A stretch of DNA of 64,000 nt, from NCBI GenBank assembly GCA_019639235.1, contig JAHBSG010000004.1:62001-126000 (forward strand), read 5' to 3'. Shown one piece after another: positions 18,961 through 25,444 of the stretch. Made by a program: the position numbers and the translations under genes. Origin of the DNA: Acidobacteriota bacterium (GTDB lineage Bacteria > Acidobacteriota > Blastocatellia > Pyrinomonadales > Pyrinomonadaceae). Under the pieces are notes generated by a model. It was not told the DNA's origin and ran no database searches. It saw only the letters and a list, made by a program, of their open reading frames with translations. The first letter of the stretch is position 1; every line of letters starts with the position of its first letter.

Positions 18961-19425
18961 ATGGCGAACACGTATTCTCAAATCTATATTCAGATAGTGT
19001 TCGCTGTTAGCGGTCGGGAGAATTTGATCGCGAAGGAATGGAAGGCCGAGCTCTACAAGTACATTACCGGAATCGTCACCAATCACGGCCAAAAATTGTT
19101 GGCGATAAATGGCGTCGCGGATCACGTTCACATTCTTTTGAATATTAAGCCAAATATCGCTCTATCTGACCTGGTTCGAGACATCAAGGCGAACTCCAGC
19201 AGATGGATAAATGAAAGGAAACTCGTACGCGGAAAATTTCAATGGCAAGAGGGCTTCGGGGCATTTTCGTATTCGATCTCACAGTTGGATGATGTTATCG
19301 ACTACATCCGGCGTCAGGAGTCGCATCATGAAGAGCGGACCTTCAAGCAGGAGTATTTGGCCTATCTCGACCGATTCAGGGTAGATTTCGATGATCGGTT
19401 TGTCTTTGATTGGATCGATGAGTGA
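18961..19425 (+). CDS. tnpA: IS200/IS605-family Y1 transposase TnpA
   Basis: 154 residues, the normal size of single-domain Y1 transposases. The HUH metal site is DHVHIL (His55, His57). The catalytic tyrosine is Tyr115 in DYIRRQ, with the supporting Gln119 four residues later, as in characterised IS200/IS605 TnpA proteins. These enzymes move single-stranded DNA by recognising subterminal hairpins; the palindromes just upstream fit that role. AGGGAAGG before the ATG is a good ribosome site. The reading frame is intact, so the enzyme may be active. Confidence 0.93.
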   Translation: MANTYSQIYIQIVFAVSGRENLIAKEWKAELYKYITGIVTNHGQKLLAINGVADHVHILLNIKPNIALSDLVRDIKANSSRWINERKLVRGKFQWQEGFGAFSYSISQLDDVIDYIRRQESHHEERTFKQEYLAYLDRFRVDFDDRFVFDWIDE

Positions 19426-19527
19426 TTGAAGTTGATGCGCTCAGGAATAAGGGTTCAACGAATTGAATTTGGTCTTTTGCGTGCACTCACGCTTACTTCA
19501 GATCTTTGAAAACTAAATCGCTGTTTC

Positions 19528-19557
19528 TTGACATCCTTCCTTACTTTTTGGTAAGGT
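19528..19557 (+). promoter_or_regulatory. Promoter of the Mn-riboswitch operon with internal palindrome
   Basis: TTGACA (19528-19533) with a weak -10 (TAAGGT, 19552-19557) at 18-nt spacing. Between and overlapping them is the perfect palindrome CCTTAC-N6-GTAAGG (19539-19556). The predicted transcript start is a few bases before the riboswitch. A repressor bound to the palindrome would block the promoter; its identity is unknown. Confidence 0.55.
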
Positions 19558-19565
19558 TTCGCTAG

Positions 19566-19661
19566 GTGAAAGGGGAGTAGATCGCCTTCGGGTTGACAGT
19601 GCCGTCACTACGAACACGCAAAAGTGTTCCGGCCTGTCAGTAAAGCTTCGAGACCTTTCGC
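19566..19661 (+). promoter_or_regulatory. yybP-ykoY manganese riboswitch
   Basis: All hallmarks of the yybP-ykoY aptamer are present in order: P1 strand GTGAAAGG (19566-19573) running into the conserved GGGGAGTAG (19572-19580); a stem TGACAG/CTGTCA; conserved GTCACTACG before a GAACAC/GTGTTC hairpin; CCGGC after it; and the 3' core GAGACCTTT (19650-19658), whose CCTTTCGC closes P1 (19654-19661). Members of this family bind Mn2+. The P1 3' strand also forms the 5' side of the terminator at 19651, so Mn2+ binding should prevent termination and switch expression on. Confidence 0.93.
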
Positions 19662-19701
19662 AGGATTGTCGTAAGAACAATTTCTGCGAGAGGTCTTTTT
19701 C
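19651..19701 (+). terminator. Riboswitch-controlled Rho-independent terminator
   Basis: AGACCTTTCGCAG (19651-19663) pairs with CTGCGAGAGGTCT (19684-19696), 13 pairs including one wobble, with an inner ATTGT/ACAAT stem, then TTTTTCTTTT. Its 5' strand overlaps the aptamer P1, making the two structures mutually exclusive. Confidence 0.9.
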
Positions 19702-19727
19702 TTTTGCCCTAACGAACGAGGGGAAGT

Positions 19728-20399
19728 ATGAAAAACCTGCTGTTAATGATCGCGGTTCTCGCGATTGCTGTTTGTCCGTCGCTCGCACAGGACGATGACG
19801 ATACAGATGTCCAATTCTGGAATGAGACCCAGGTCGTTGTGCCTTTCGGCAAGAAGCGGGAATGGTCGGCGGCGTTCTCGACCGTTGGCCGCTTCGGCGA
19901 CAACATGTCCCGGGCCAATGATGTCCGGGTAGGCTTCACGCTGACCCGAAAGATGAACAAGTACCTTTCGTTGGGCGGGGCTTACATTTACCGGTACACG
20001 AGCCCGGCGGCGGGTGTTGATCGGTACGAGACCCGTTATTTGGGCATCGCATCGGTGAACGTACCGCTGAACGAAAAGTGGACCTTCGTGAATCGGAATA
20101 TGTTCCAGTACGAGAATAGGCATTCTCGTTCTGACCGTAGGACGATACGCAGCCGGGTCGGCCTTGAACGCGAGGTTACGTTCGCAAAACGTAAATTCGA
20201 ACCATTTGGCACGATCGAGTTTACGCTTGACGCAAACGCCCGGGAGGTGACGCGGATCCGTTCTCAGTTGGGAGTTTCGCATAAGTTCAACAAAACGGTC
20301 TCGGCAAGTGTCTTTTATCTTCGCCAAGACGAGCTTCGTGGAGGAAGCCCGCAGGCAATAAACGCCCTCGGGACAAGCCTCCGGTTCACTGTCAGATAA
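19728..20399 (+). CDS. DUF2490-type outer-membrane beta-barrel protein
   Basis: 223 residues with a signal peptide (1-21, ending SLA-QD). The mature part is beta-rich with alternating aromatic strands (DVQFWNETQVVVPF, YLSLGGAYIYRYT, WTFVNRNMFQYENR) and ends in SLRFTVR, consistent with a small outer-membrane barrel of the DUF2490 family. No function is established for the family. It is the first gene downstream of the Mn riboswitch and terminator and is followed 25 nt later by an exported carbonic anhydrase, so both are predicted to be manganese-responsive. A role in metal or ion passage is speculative. Confidence 0.82.
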   Translation: MKNLLLMIAVLAIAVCPSLAQDDDDTDVQFWNETQVVVPFGKKREWSAAFSTVGRFGDNMSRANDVRVGFTLTRKMNKYLSLGGAYIYRYTSPAAGVDRYETRYLGIASVNVPLNEKWTFVNRNMFQYENRHSRSDRRTIRSRVGLEREVTFAKRKFEPFGTIEFTLDANAREVTRIRSQLGVSHKFNKTVSASVFYLRQDELRGGSPQAINALGTSLRFTVR

Positions 20400-20424
20400 A
20401 AAACGAGCATAAGGAAGGAAATCA

Positions 20425-21138
20425 ATGAAAACGATCAAACTACTAATTTTTACGTTGGTGTTCAGTATCTCGGTGGTTCCGGCAATTGCCCAGAAGTCCG
20501 CCGGCTATGGAGTCCAGACAAAGGCTTCGCAGGCCGCGATCACCCCGCAGCAGGCACTCCAGCTGCTCAAGGACGGAAACGGGAGATTCGTTGCCGGCAA
20601 GCCCAAGAATCAAAAGAACTATCGCAAACAGGTAACCTTTACGGCCCAGGGGCAGTTTCCCTATGCCGCGATCCTGAGCTGCCTTGATTCGCGTGTTGCC
20701 GTCGAAGAGATCTTCGACCTCAACAATGGCGATTCGTTCAACGGCCGCGTTGCCGGAAACGTGATGAACCCGGACATGCTCGGCAGCTTTGAGTTTGCGA
20801 CGAAGCTCGCCGGTGCAAAGGTCGTGATGGTCCTTGGGCACACGAAGTGCGGAGCGGTCAAGGGGGCCTGCGACCGTGCCGAAATGGGTAACCTGACCGG
20901 GCTGCTTGATCGCATCGAACCGGCGGTCGATCTTGTTTCCACAGACTGGAAAGACGGCCTCAAGAATTCCTCGAACGCGAAGTTCGTCGAGGCCGTTGGC
21001 CGCAAGAACGTCGAACTCGTGATGCAAAACATCAAGAAGGAAAGCCCGATCCTCAAGGAAATGATCGAAAAGGGGCAGATCATCCTTGTCGGCGGCATTT
21101 ATGACCTCGAGACCGGAAAGGTCGAGTTCATCGGCTAA
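20425..21138 (+). CDS. Exported beta-class carbonic anhydrase
   Basis: 237 residues. Signal peptide about 1-22 (ending AIAQ), so it acts in the periplasm. The beta-carbonic anhydrase metal site is complete: Cys86 with Asp88-Arg90 (CLDSR), His139 and Cys142 (GHTKCGA). It interconverts CO2 and bicarbonate. Second gene of the Mn-riboswitch operon, ending in a strong terminator at 21166. Beta-carbonic anhydrases normally hold zinc; control by manganese is unusual and raises the possibility of metal substitution or a link between carbonate chemistry and Mn2+ (for example Mn-carbonate) that is not yet shown. Confidence 0.93.
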   Translation: MKTIKLLIFTLVFSISVVPAIAQKSAGYGVQTKASQAAITPQQALQLLKDGNGRFVAGKPKNQKNYRKQVTFTAQGQFPYAAILSCLDSRVAVEEIFDLNNGDSFNGRVAGNVMNPDMLGSFEFATKLAGAKVVMVLGHTKCGAVKGACDRAEMGNLTGLLDRIEPAVDLVSTDWKDGLKNSSNAKFVEAVGRKNVELVMQNIKKESPILKEMIEKGQIILVGGIYDLETGKVEFIG

Positions 21139-21165
21139 GCCGGAAAACAACTGTAGAAACAGCTA

Positions 21166-21212
21166 ACACAGGCCTTGCTGAGCGGGAAAGCTCAAGCGGG
21201 CCTGTGTTTTCT
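21166..21212 (+). terminator. Terminator of the carbonic anhydrase operon
   Basis: ACACAGGCC (21166-21174) pairs with GGCCTGTGT (21199-21207), with an inner TGAGC/GCTCA stem, followed by TTT and C-T rich sequence. Confidence 0.85.
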
Positions 21213-21267
21213 TTGGCAGACGGCCCGATGTTGCCGGGATCGGCCGAAATAGGGTTAGGATAAGGCT

Positions 21268-21537
21268 ATGGAAAATGCTACGGCAGCGGTGCTTGATGGC
21301 CTTGGGTGGATCGGGGCTGCGTTTATCCTTACGGGATATTTGCTTGTCTCGTTCCGAAAGATCGCTCCGGATTCTTACACGTATCAGGGGCTGAACATCT
21401 CGGCAAGCGTTTTGCTCCTGATCAATACGATGTATTACGGGGCTTATCCGTCGAGCTTTGTAAACGCGGTCTGGGCCGTTATCGGCGTAGTGGCCGTCGC
21501 GGCGGTGGTGAGAAAAAATGCGAAGAATATCAGTTGA
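21268..21537 (+). CDS. Small membrane protein, CBU_0592-like
   Basis: 89 residues with three predicted membrane helices (about 10-28, 45-62, 66-82). GWIGAAFILTGYLLVSFRKI and the following YQGLNISASVLLLINTMYYG match the CBU_0592 family of small bacterial membrane proteins of unknown function. It overlaps the RidA gene by 20 nt, which implies translational coupling. Directly downstream of the carbonic anhydrase terminator, so it is expected to have its own promoter. Confidence 0.78.
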   Translation: MENATAAVLDGLGWIGAAFILTGYLLVSFRKIAPDSYTYQGLNISASVLLLINTMYYGAYPSSFVNAVWAVIGVVAVAAVVRKNAKNIS

Positions 21538-21901
21538 AGGAATTCCGGAGCCGAAAGGCCATTATTCGCCGGGAGTTGAGCACGGCGGTTTGATCTATGT
21601 CTCGGGGCAGTTGCCGCTTGACCTTGCGACCCGCGAGCCGTTCACGGGTGATATAGAAATGCAGACCGAACTCGCGTTAAGAAACGTCGAGGCGGTTCTG
21701 AAAGCGGGCGGCAGCGATCTCGGCCGCGTCGTGCAGATGACGATTTACGTTTCCGAGATGGAGCTTTGGGACGCCGTCAACCGGGCATACGCACGGGTAA
21801 TGGGCGACCATCGGCCGGCGAGGGCGATCGTCCCGGTCAAGGAGCTGCACTTCGGGACGCAGATCGAGATTCAGGCAATTGCGGCAAAGAAGGAAGATTA
21901 A
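21518..21901 (+). CDS. RidA-family protein (cytoplasmic)
   Basis: 127 residues with no signal peptide. YjgF/YER057c/UK114 fold: HYSPGVEHGGLIYVSGQLP, NVEAVLKAGGSDLGRVVQMTIYV and ARAIVPVKELHFGTQIEIQAIA; the arginine in the last block is the conserved substrate-binding residue of RidA deaminases. RidA hydrolyses reactive enamine/imine intermediates released by PLP enzymes. The gene overlaps the upstream small membrane protein and is followed by an exported RidA paralogue. Confidence 0.92.
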   Translation: MRRISVEGIPEPKGHYSPGVEHGGLIYVSGQLPLDLATREPFTGDIEMQTELALRNVEAVLKAGGSDLGRVVQMTIYVSEMELWDAVNRAYARVMGDHRPARAIVPVKELHFGTQIEIQAIAAKKED

Positions 21902-21931
21902 ACACAGAGGGCACAGAGAGCACGGAGATTT
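21902..21931. repeat. CACAGAG-type repeat, single arm
   Basis: ACACAGAGGGCACAGAGAGC followed by ACGGAGATT between the two RidA genes; same family as the arms at 17223, 22385 and 28726. Confidence 0.7.
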
Positions 21932-21934
21932 CTA

Positions 21935-22384
21935 ATGAAGATATTCAGTTTTACTGTCGTCCTGTTTTCGTTTCTTGTGGTCGGTGTTGATGCACAGAAG
22001 CGAGTGGTTGAGAGTGCTGATGCGCCGAAGGCGATCGGGCCTTATTCGCAGGCCATTGTCGCCAATGGCTTTGTCTTTGCCGCGGGGCAGATAGGCTCGG
22101 ACCCGAAGACCGGAACGCTGGTCGAGGGCGGCATCGAGGCCGAAACCGAACAAGCCTTGAAGAACATCGAGGCCGTGCTCAAGGCCGCGGGAAGCAGTAT
22201 GAAAGATGTGGTCAAGGCGACGGTCTTTCTCGCGGATATGAACGACTTTGCCAAGATGAACGCGATCTATGGCAAATGGATGGGCGAGCCCTATCCGGCC
22301 CGCTCGACCGTACAGGTCGCCCGTTTGCCGCGAGACGCACGGATAGAGATAGAGGTAGTGGCGATCATGAGCAAAAAGGACTAG
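21935..22384 (+). CDS. Exported RidA-family protein
   Basis: 149 residues. It starts with a signal peptide (MKIFSFTVVLFSFLVVGVDA-Q), so unlike its neighbour it is secreted. The RidA fold is complete: DAPKAIGPYSQAIVANGFVFAAGQIG, NIEAVLKAAGSSMKDVVKATVFLADM and PARSTVQVARLPRDARIEIEVVA, with the substrate arginine in the LPRDARIEIE block. Cytoplasmic RidA detoxifies imines; a periplasmic role would need a different source of such intermediates. It lies between two CACAGAG repeat copies. Confidence 0.9.
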   Translation: MKIFSFTVVLFSFLVVGVDAQKRVVESADAPKAIGPYSQAIVANGFVFAAGQIGSDPKTGTLVEGGIEAETEQALKNIEAVLKAAGSSMKDVVKATVFLADMNDFAKMNAIYGKWMGEPYPARSTVQVARLPRDARIEIEVVAIMSKKD

Positions 22385-22452
22385 CCACAGAGATCACGGA
22401 GAACACGTAGACGGTTGTGACAGTTGTTCAATACTCTCGGTGTTCTCTGTGG
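22385..22452. repeat. CACAGAG-type inverted repeat pair
   Basis: Left arm CCACAGAGATCACGGAG (from 22385) and right arm CTCGGTGTTCTCTGTGG (to 22452) enclose about 27 bp, between the exported RidA gene and the next small membrane protein. Confidence 0.75.
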
Positions 22453-22458
22453 CGGGAA

Positions 22459-22725
22459 ATGGAAATGCAATATTACGGCATAGATTGGCTGGCGACGGCC
22501 GCGGGGCTTTCCGGGGTTTATCTTCTGGGCAACCGCAACCGCATCGGCTTTTTGGTGATGATGGTCGCAAGCCTGAGCTGGATGACGGTCGGGTTCTTGA
22601 TAAACAGCGTTGCGTTGATCCTCGGCAGCATCGTCTTCTTCAGCCTGCACGTCCGCGGCTTTCTTGCCTGGCGGCGTGAGGAGCGGAACGCGATGGAAGC
22701 GGTGCACATAACGGTGGCGAAATGA
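22459..22725 (+). CDS. Small membrane protein, possibly PnuC-like
   Basis: The ATG at 22459 gives 88 residues; an in-frame start at 22417 would translate the repeat and is rejected. Three hydrophobic helices are separated by a short NRNRIGF loop, with a basic C-terminal tail (WRREERN). The arrangement slightly resembles a PnuC fragment, but it is too short for a complete transporter. Its stop overlaps the PhzF start by 4 nt, so the two are translationally coupled. Function unknown. Confidence 0.6.
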   Translation: MEMQYYGIDWLATAAGLSGVYLLGNRNRIGFLVMMVASLSWMTVGFLINSVALILGSIVFFSLHVRGFLAWRREERNAMEAVHITVAK

Positions 22726-23552
22726 GTTTGAAGATATTTCAGGTTGACGCATTTACGTCCGAGCCTTTCGGCGGTAATCCGGCGGCGGTCGTGCCGCTCG
22801 AAAGCTGGCTCGCGGATGACGTAATGCTCAAGATCGCGGCGGAGAACAATCTTTCGGAAACGGCGTTCTTCGTCAAAGAGGGCGACCGGTATCACATTCG
22901 CTGGTTCACGCCGGCGGTCGAGGTAAATTTGTGTGGGCACGCAACGCTCGCGACGTCTCACGTGATCTTTAACGAGCTCGGGCTTGAGACGGAAGAAATA
23001 AAGTTCCACTCAAACCGCAGCGGCGAGCTCGGTGTAAAGAAGAGCGGCGAAAGGCTCGTCCTCGATTTTCCGGCGTACCCGATGACGGAGATCGAAACGC
23101 CCGCGGGGCTTGCCGAGGCCGTCGGTGCCCGGCCGCGGCGGACGTGGGAATCGCAGGGAAACATGGTCTTTATGCTGGTCGACAGCGTTGACCAGATCCG
23201 GGCACTAAAGCCTGATATGTCCGAGCTGATGAAGCAGAGGTACGACGAAGTGATCGTGACTGCCCGCGGCGATGATTGCGATTTCGCGTCGCGGATGTTC
23301 GCACCGCGGATCGGCATTCCGGAAGACCCGGTAACGGGAGCGATCCATTGCTCGCTGATCCCTTACTGGGCCGGCGAGCTCGGGAAAACGGAGCTCTTCG
23401 CTCGGCAGGTCTCGCCCCGCGGCGGCGAGCTTTTCTGCGAACTCGCCGGCGACCGCGTAAAGATAGGCGGCAATGCGGTAACGTTCATGAAAGGCGAGAT
23501 CTATCTGGAAGTTTCGCCACAGAGCTCACAGAGAGCGCAGAGCGGTTCCTAA
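22722..23552 (+). CDS. PhzF-family isomerase-like protein
   Basis: 276 residues. The two-domain PhzF (diaminopimelate epimerase-like) fold is clear: FQVDAFTSEPFGGNPAAVV at the start, NLSETAFF containing the catalytic glutamate, FTPAVEVNLCGHATLA, and EDPVTGAIHCSL in the second half. Homologues isomerise small metabolites, but most are uncharacterised. The last 13 or so residues (from about residue 265) are encoded by a CACAGAG-type repeat that runs into the reading frame. Its TAA shares a base with the ATG of the next gene. Confidence 0.92.
   Translation: MSLKIFQVDAFTSEPFGGNPAAVVPLESWLADDVMLKIAAENNLSETAFFVKEGDRYHIRWFTPAVEVNLCGHATLATSHVIFNELGLETEEIKFHSNRSGELGVKKSGERLVLDFPAYPMTEIETPAGLAEAVGARPRRTWESQGNMVFMLVDSVDQIRALKPDMSELMKQRYDEVIVTARGDDCDFASRMFAPRIGIPEDPVTGAIHCSLIPYWAGELGKTELFARQVSPRGGELFCELAGDRVKIGGNAVTFMKGEIYLEVSPQSSQRAQSGS
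23517..23542. repeat. CACAGAG-type repeat inside the PhzF 3' end
   Basis: CCACAGAGCTCACAGAGAGC followed by GCAGAG. It encodes the low-complexity PhzF tail. Confidence 0.7.
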
Positions 23553-24328
23553 TGATCGACGAAATAAAGAGTGAGTTAGCTCGGCTCGAGACGGAGCACG
23601 ACATCAAGATTCTGCTCGCGGTTGAAAGCGGTAGCCGGGCTTGGGGATTCGCTTCGCAGGATAGCGATTGGGATGTTCGCTACATTTACATTCACAAGCT
23701 CGATTGGTATTTGAGAATTGATCAATACAAGGATTCGCAAGAGGAGATCCTGCCGAACGATATCGACCTGTCGGGCTGGGAATTGCGGAAGGCCTTCAGG
23801 CTGTTTCGAAAATCGAATCCGCCGATGCTCGAATGGCTGCGGAGCCCGATCATTTATCGCGAGCAGTTCTCAACAGCAGAGAAACTAAGGGAACTAAGTG
23901 AGAAGTATTACAATCCCCGGTCGTGCATGTACCACTACCTAAGCATGGCGAAGGGCAATTTCAATGAGTTTTTGACGGATCGCGAGTTAGTAAAGATTAA
24001 GAAATATTTTTATGTTCTTCGGCCGGTTCTCGCCTGTGAATGGATATTGAACGAAAAGAGTTTTCCGCCGATGGAGTTTGATCGATTGGTCGATTCACAA
24101 GTAAAGGATCCGCAGGTACGCACGGCAATCGACAATTTGCTTGAACGCAAAATGGCCGGTGAAGAGCTACGCGAAGAACCGAAGATCGATGTTTTGAATG
24201 AATTACTCGCGGCGAAGATAAAGTACTTTTCAGAACTCGTTGGTGAGATAGACACGGTAGATAAACCGCAAACGGAAACCCTCGATGATTTATTTCGAGA
24301 GACTTTGCGAGAAGTGTGGAATCAATAA
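23552..24328 (+). CDS. Predicted nucleotidyltransferase (COG3541/YcgL type)
   Basis: The ATG at 23552 overlaps the PhzF stop and gives 258 residues; a longer in-frame extension upstream lies wholly inside phzF and is rejected. The N-terminus has the polymerase-beta-like nucleotidyltransferase motif [16 protein letters not shown], i.e. GS...DxD, near residue 24, followed by helical segments and WLRSPIIY. The COG3541 family of predicted nucleotidyltransferases has no established substrate. It ends 2 nt before sufC, so it lies in the same transcription unit as the SUF genes. Confidence 0.85.
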   Translation: MIDEIKSELARLETEHDIKILLAVESGSRAWGFASQDSDWDVRYIYIHKLDWYLRIDQYKDSQEEILPNDIDLSGWELRKAFRLFRKSNPPMLEWLRSPIIYREQFSTAEKLRELSEKYYNPRSCMYHYLSMAKGNFNEFLTDRELVKIKKYFYVLRPVLACEWILNEKSFPPMEFDRLVDSQVKDPQVRTAIDNLLERKMAGEELREEPKIDVLNELLAAKIKYFSELVGEIDTVDKPQTETLDDLFRETLREVWNQ

Positions 24329-24330
24329 AT

Positions 24331-25083
24331 ATGTTGCTAGAAGTTAAAGACCTTCACGCAGGGATCGAAGGCAAAGAGATCTTGAAGGGCCTGAATCTTC
24401 AGGTCCGCAAGGGCGAGGTCCACGCCATCATGGGGCCGAACGGTTCGGGTAAATCGACGTTGTCGAAGGTGCTTGCGGGCCACCCGAACTATGAGGTGAT
24501 GTCCGGCGAAGTGCTCTACGACGGCAAAAACCTGCTCGACATGGAACCCGACGAACGTGCTCGCGACGGCGTCTTCATGGCGTTCCAGTATCCGGTCGAG
24601 GTTCCGGGAGTTTCAAATTCGCAGTTCCTCCGGCTCGCCTATAACGAAAAGATGAAGCACCTCGGCGAGGAAGAGCTCGACCCGCTCGAGTTCAACGATT
24701 ACCTGAAAGAGAAGGCGAAGATCGTCGAGATGGACCCGCAGTTCTTCAAGCGGTCGGTCAACGAAGGCTTTTCGGGCGGCGAGAAAAAGCGTAACGAGAT
24801 CCTGCAGATGGCAGTGCTCGAACCGAAGCTCGCAATCCTGGACGAGACCGATTCGGGGCTCGATATCGACGCTCTTCGCATCGTCGCCGAGGGCGTTAAC
24901 AAGCTCCGCAGCGAGAAGAACGCGATCATCCTCGTAACGCATTACCAGCGGTTGCTGAACTACATCCAGCCCGATTTTGTCCACGTCCTCGCCGGCGGAA
25001 AGATCGTCAAGGAAGGCGGAAAGGAACTTGCCCTGGAACTTGAGGAAAAAGGCTACGATTGGGTCAAAGGAGCGGCGAACTGA
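24331..25083 (+). CDS. sufC: Fe-S cluster assembly ATPase SufC
   Basis: 250 residues from the ATG at 24331; an in-frame GTG at 24316 overlaps the previous gene. ABC ATPase with Walker [10 protein letters not shown] near residue 36, signature [10 protein letters not shown] (the altered C-loop typical of SufC), and Walker [13 protein letters not shown]. SufC provides ATP-driven conformational change to the SufB-SufD scaffold. Followed immediately by a DUF3703 gene rather than by sufD. Confidence 0.97.
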   Translation: MLLEVKDLHAGIEGKEILKGLNLQVRKGEVHAIMGPNGSGKSTLSKVLAGHPNYEVMSGEVLYDGKNLLDMEPDERARDGVFMAFQYPVEVPGVSNSQFLRLAYNEKMKHLGEEELDPLEFNDYLKEKAKIVEMDPQFFKRSVNEGFSGGEKKRNEILQMAVLEPKLAILDETDSGLDIDALRIVAEGVNKLRSEKNAIILVTHYQRLLNYIQPDFVHVLAGGKIVKEGGKELALELEEKGYDWVKGAAN

Positions 25084-25440
25084 GTGGGGAAGAGCTTTCT
25101 CGAGGAAAGCATTGACCGCGAGATCGCCGAGGCTGAACGGCTCTCGGCGGCGGGCGATTCCGCGGGTGCATTTCGGCACCTGGAGCGGGCGCATGTGCTT
25201 GGGCAGGCGAGCACATATCAGCACACCCGCGTGCATTGGCTAATGCTCAAGCATGGTTTTCGCGAACGCGATGCGAAAGAGATCGCCGGACAGGTTTTAC
25301 GCATCGGCGGTGCGGCAACGAAGACGCCGCTCGGCATTTACCCAAAAGGCAACACCGGCGGAGCGAACGTCAATCCGCTGAAGTCAATGCCGATCCCGGA
25401 CGACCTCGCGGCGATACTGGCAGAGACGGAGGGAAAGTAA
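25084..25440 (+). CDS. DUF3703 protein
   Basis: 118 residues starting with GTG directly after the sufC stop. DUF3703 features are the helical N-terminus (FRHLERAHVLGQ), THxxVHWLML-like HTRVHWLMLKHG, a conserved GQVLRIGGAATKT, and the C-terminal PKGNTGGANVNPLKSMPIPDDL. Function unknown; the histidines and the conserved C-terminal proline/glycine block suggest a small metal-binding or regulatory protein, but this is not shown. It sits inside the SUF transcription unit. Confidence 0.82.
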   Translation: MGKSFLEESIDREIAEAERLSAAGDSAGAFRHLERAHVLGQASTYQHTRVHWLMLKHGFRERDAKEIAGQVLRIGGAATKTPLGIYPKGNTGGANVNPLKSMPIPDDLAAILAETEGK

Positions 25441-25444
25441 CGAT

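Larger units (their letters stand above)
18785..19425 (+). mobile_element. IS200-type element: REP palindromes plus tnpA
   Basis: The palindromic cluster and the single transposase gene form one unit inserted between sufB and the Mn-riboswitch operon. No tnpB accessory gene is present. The right boundary is not visible, so the end given is the tnpA stop. Confidence 0.65.
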
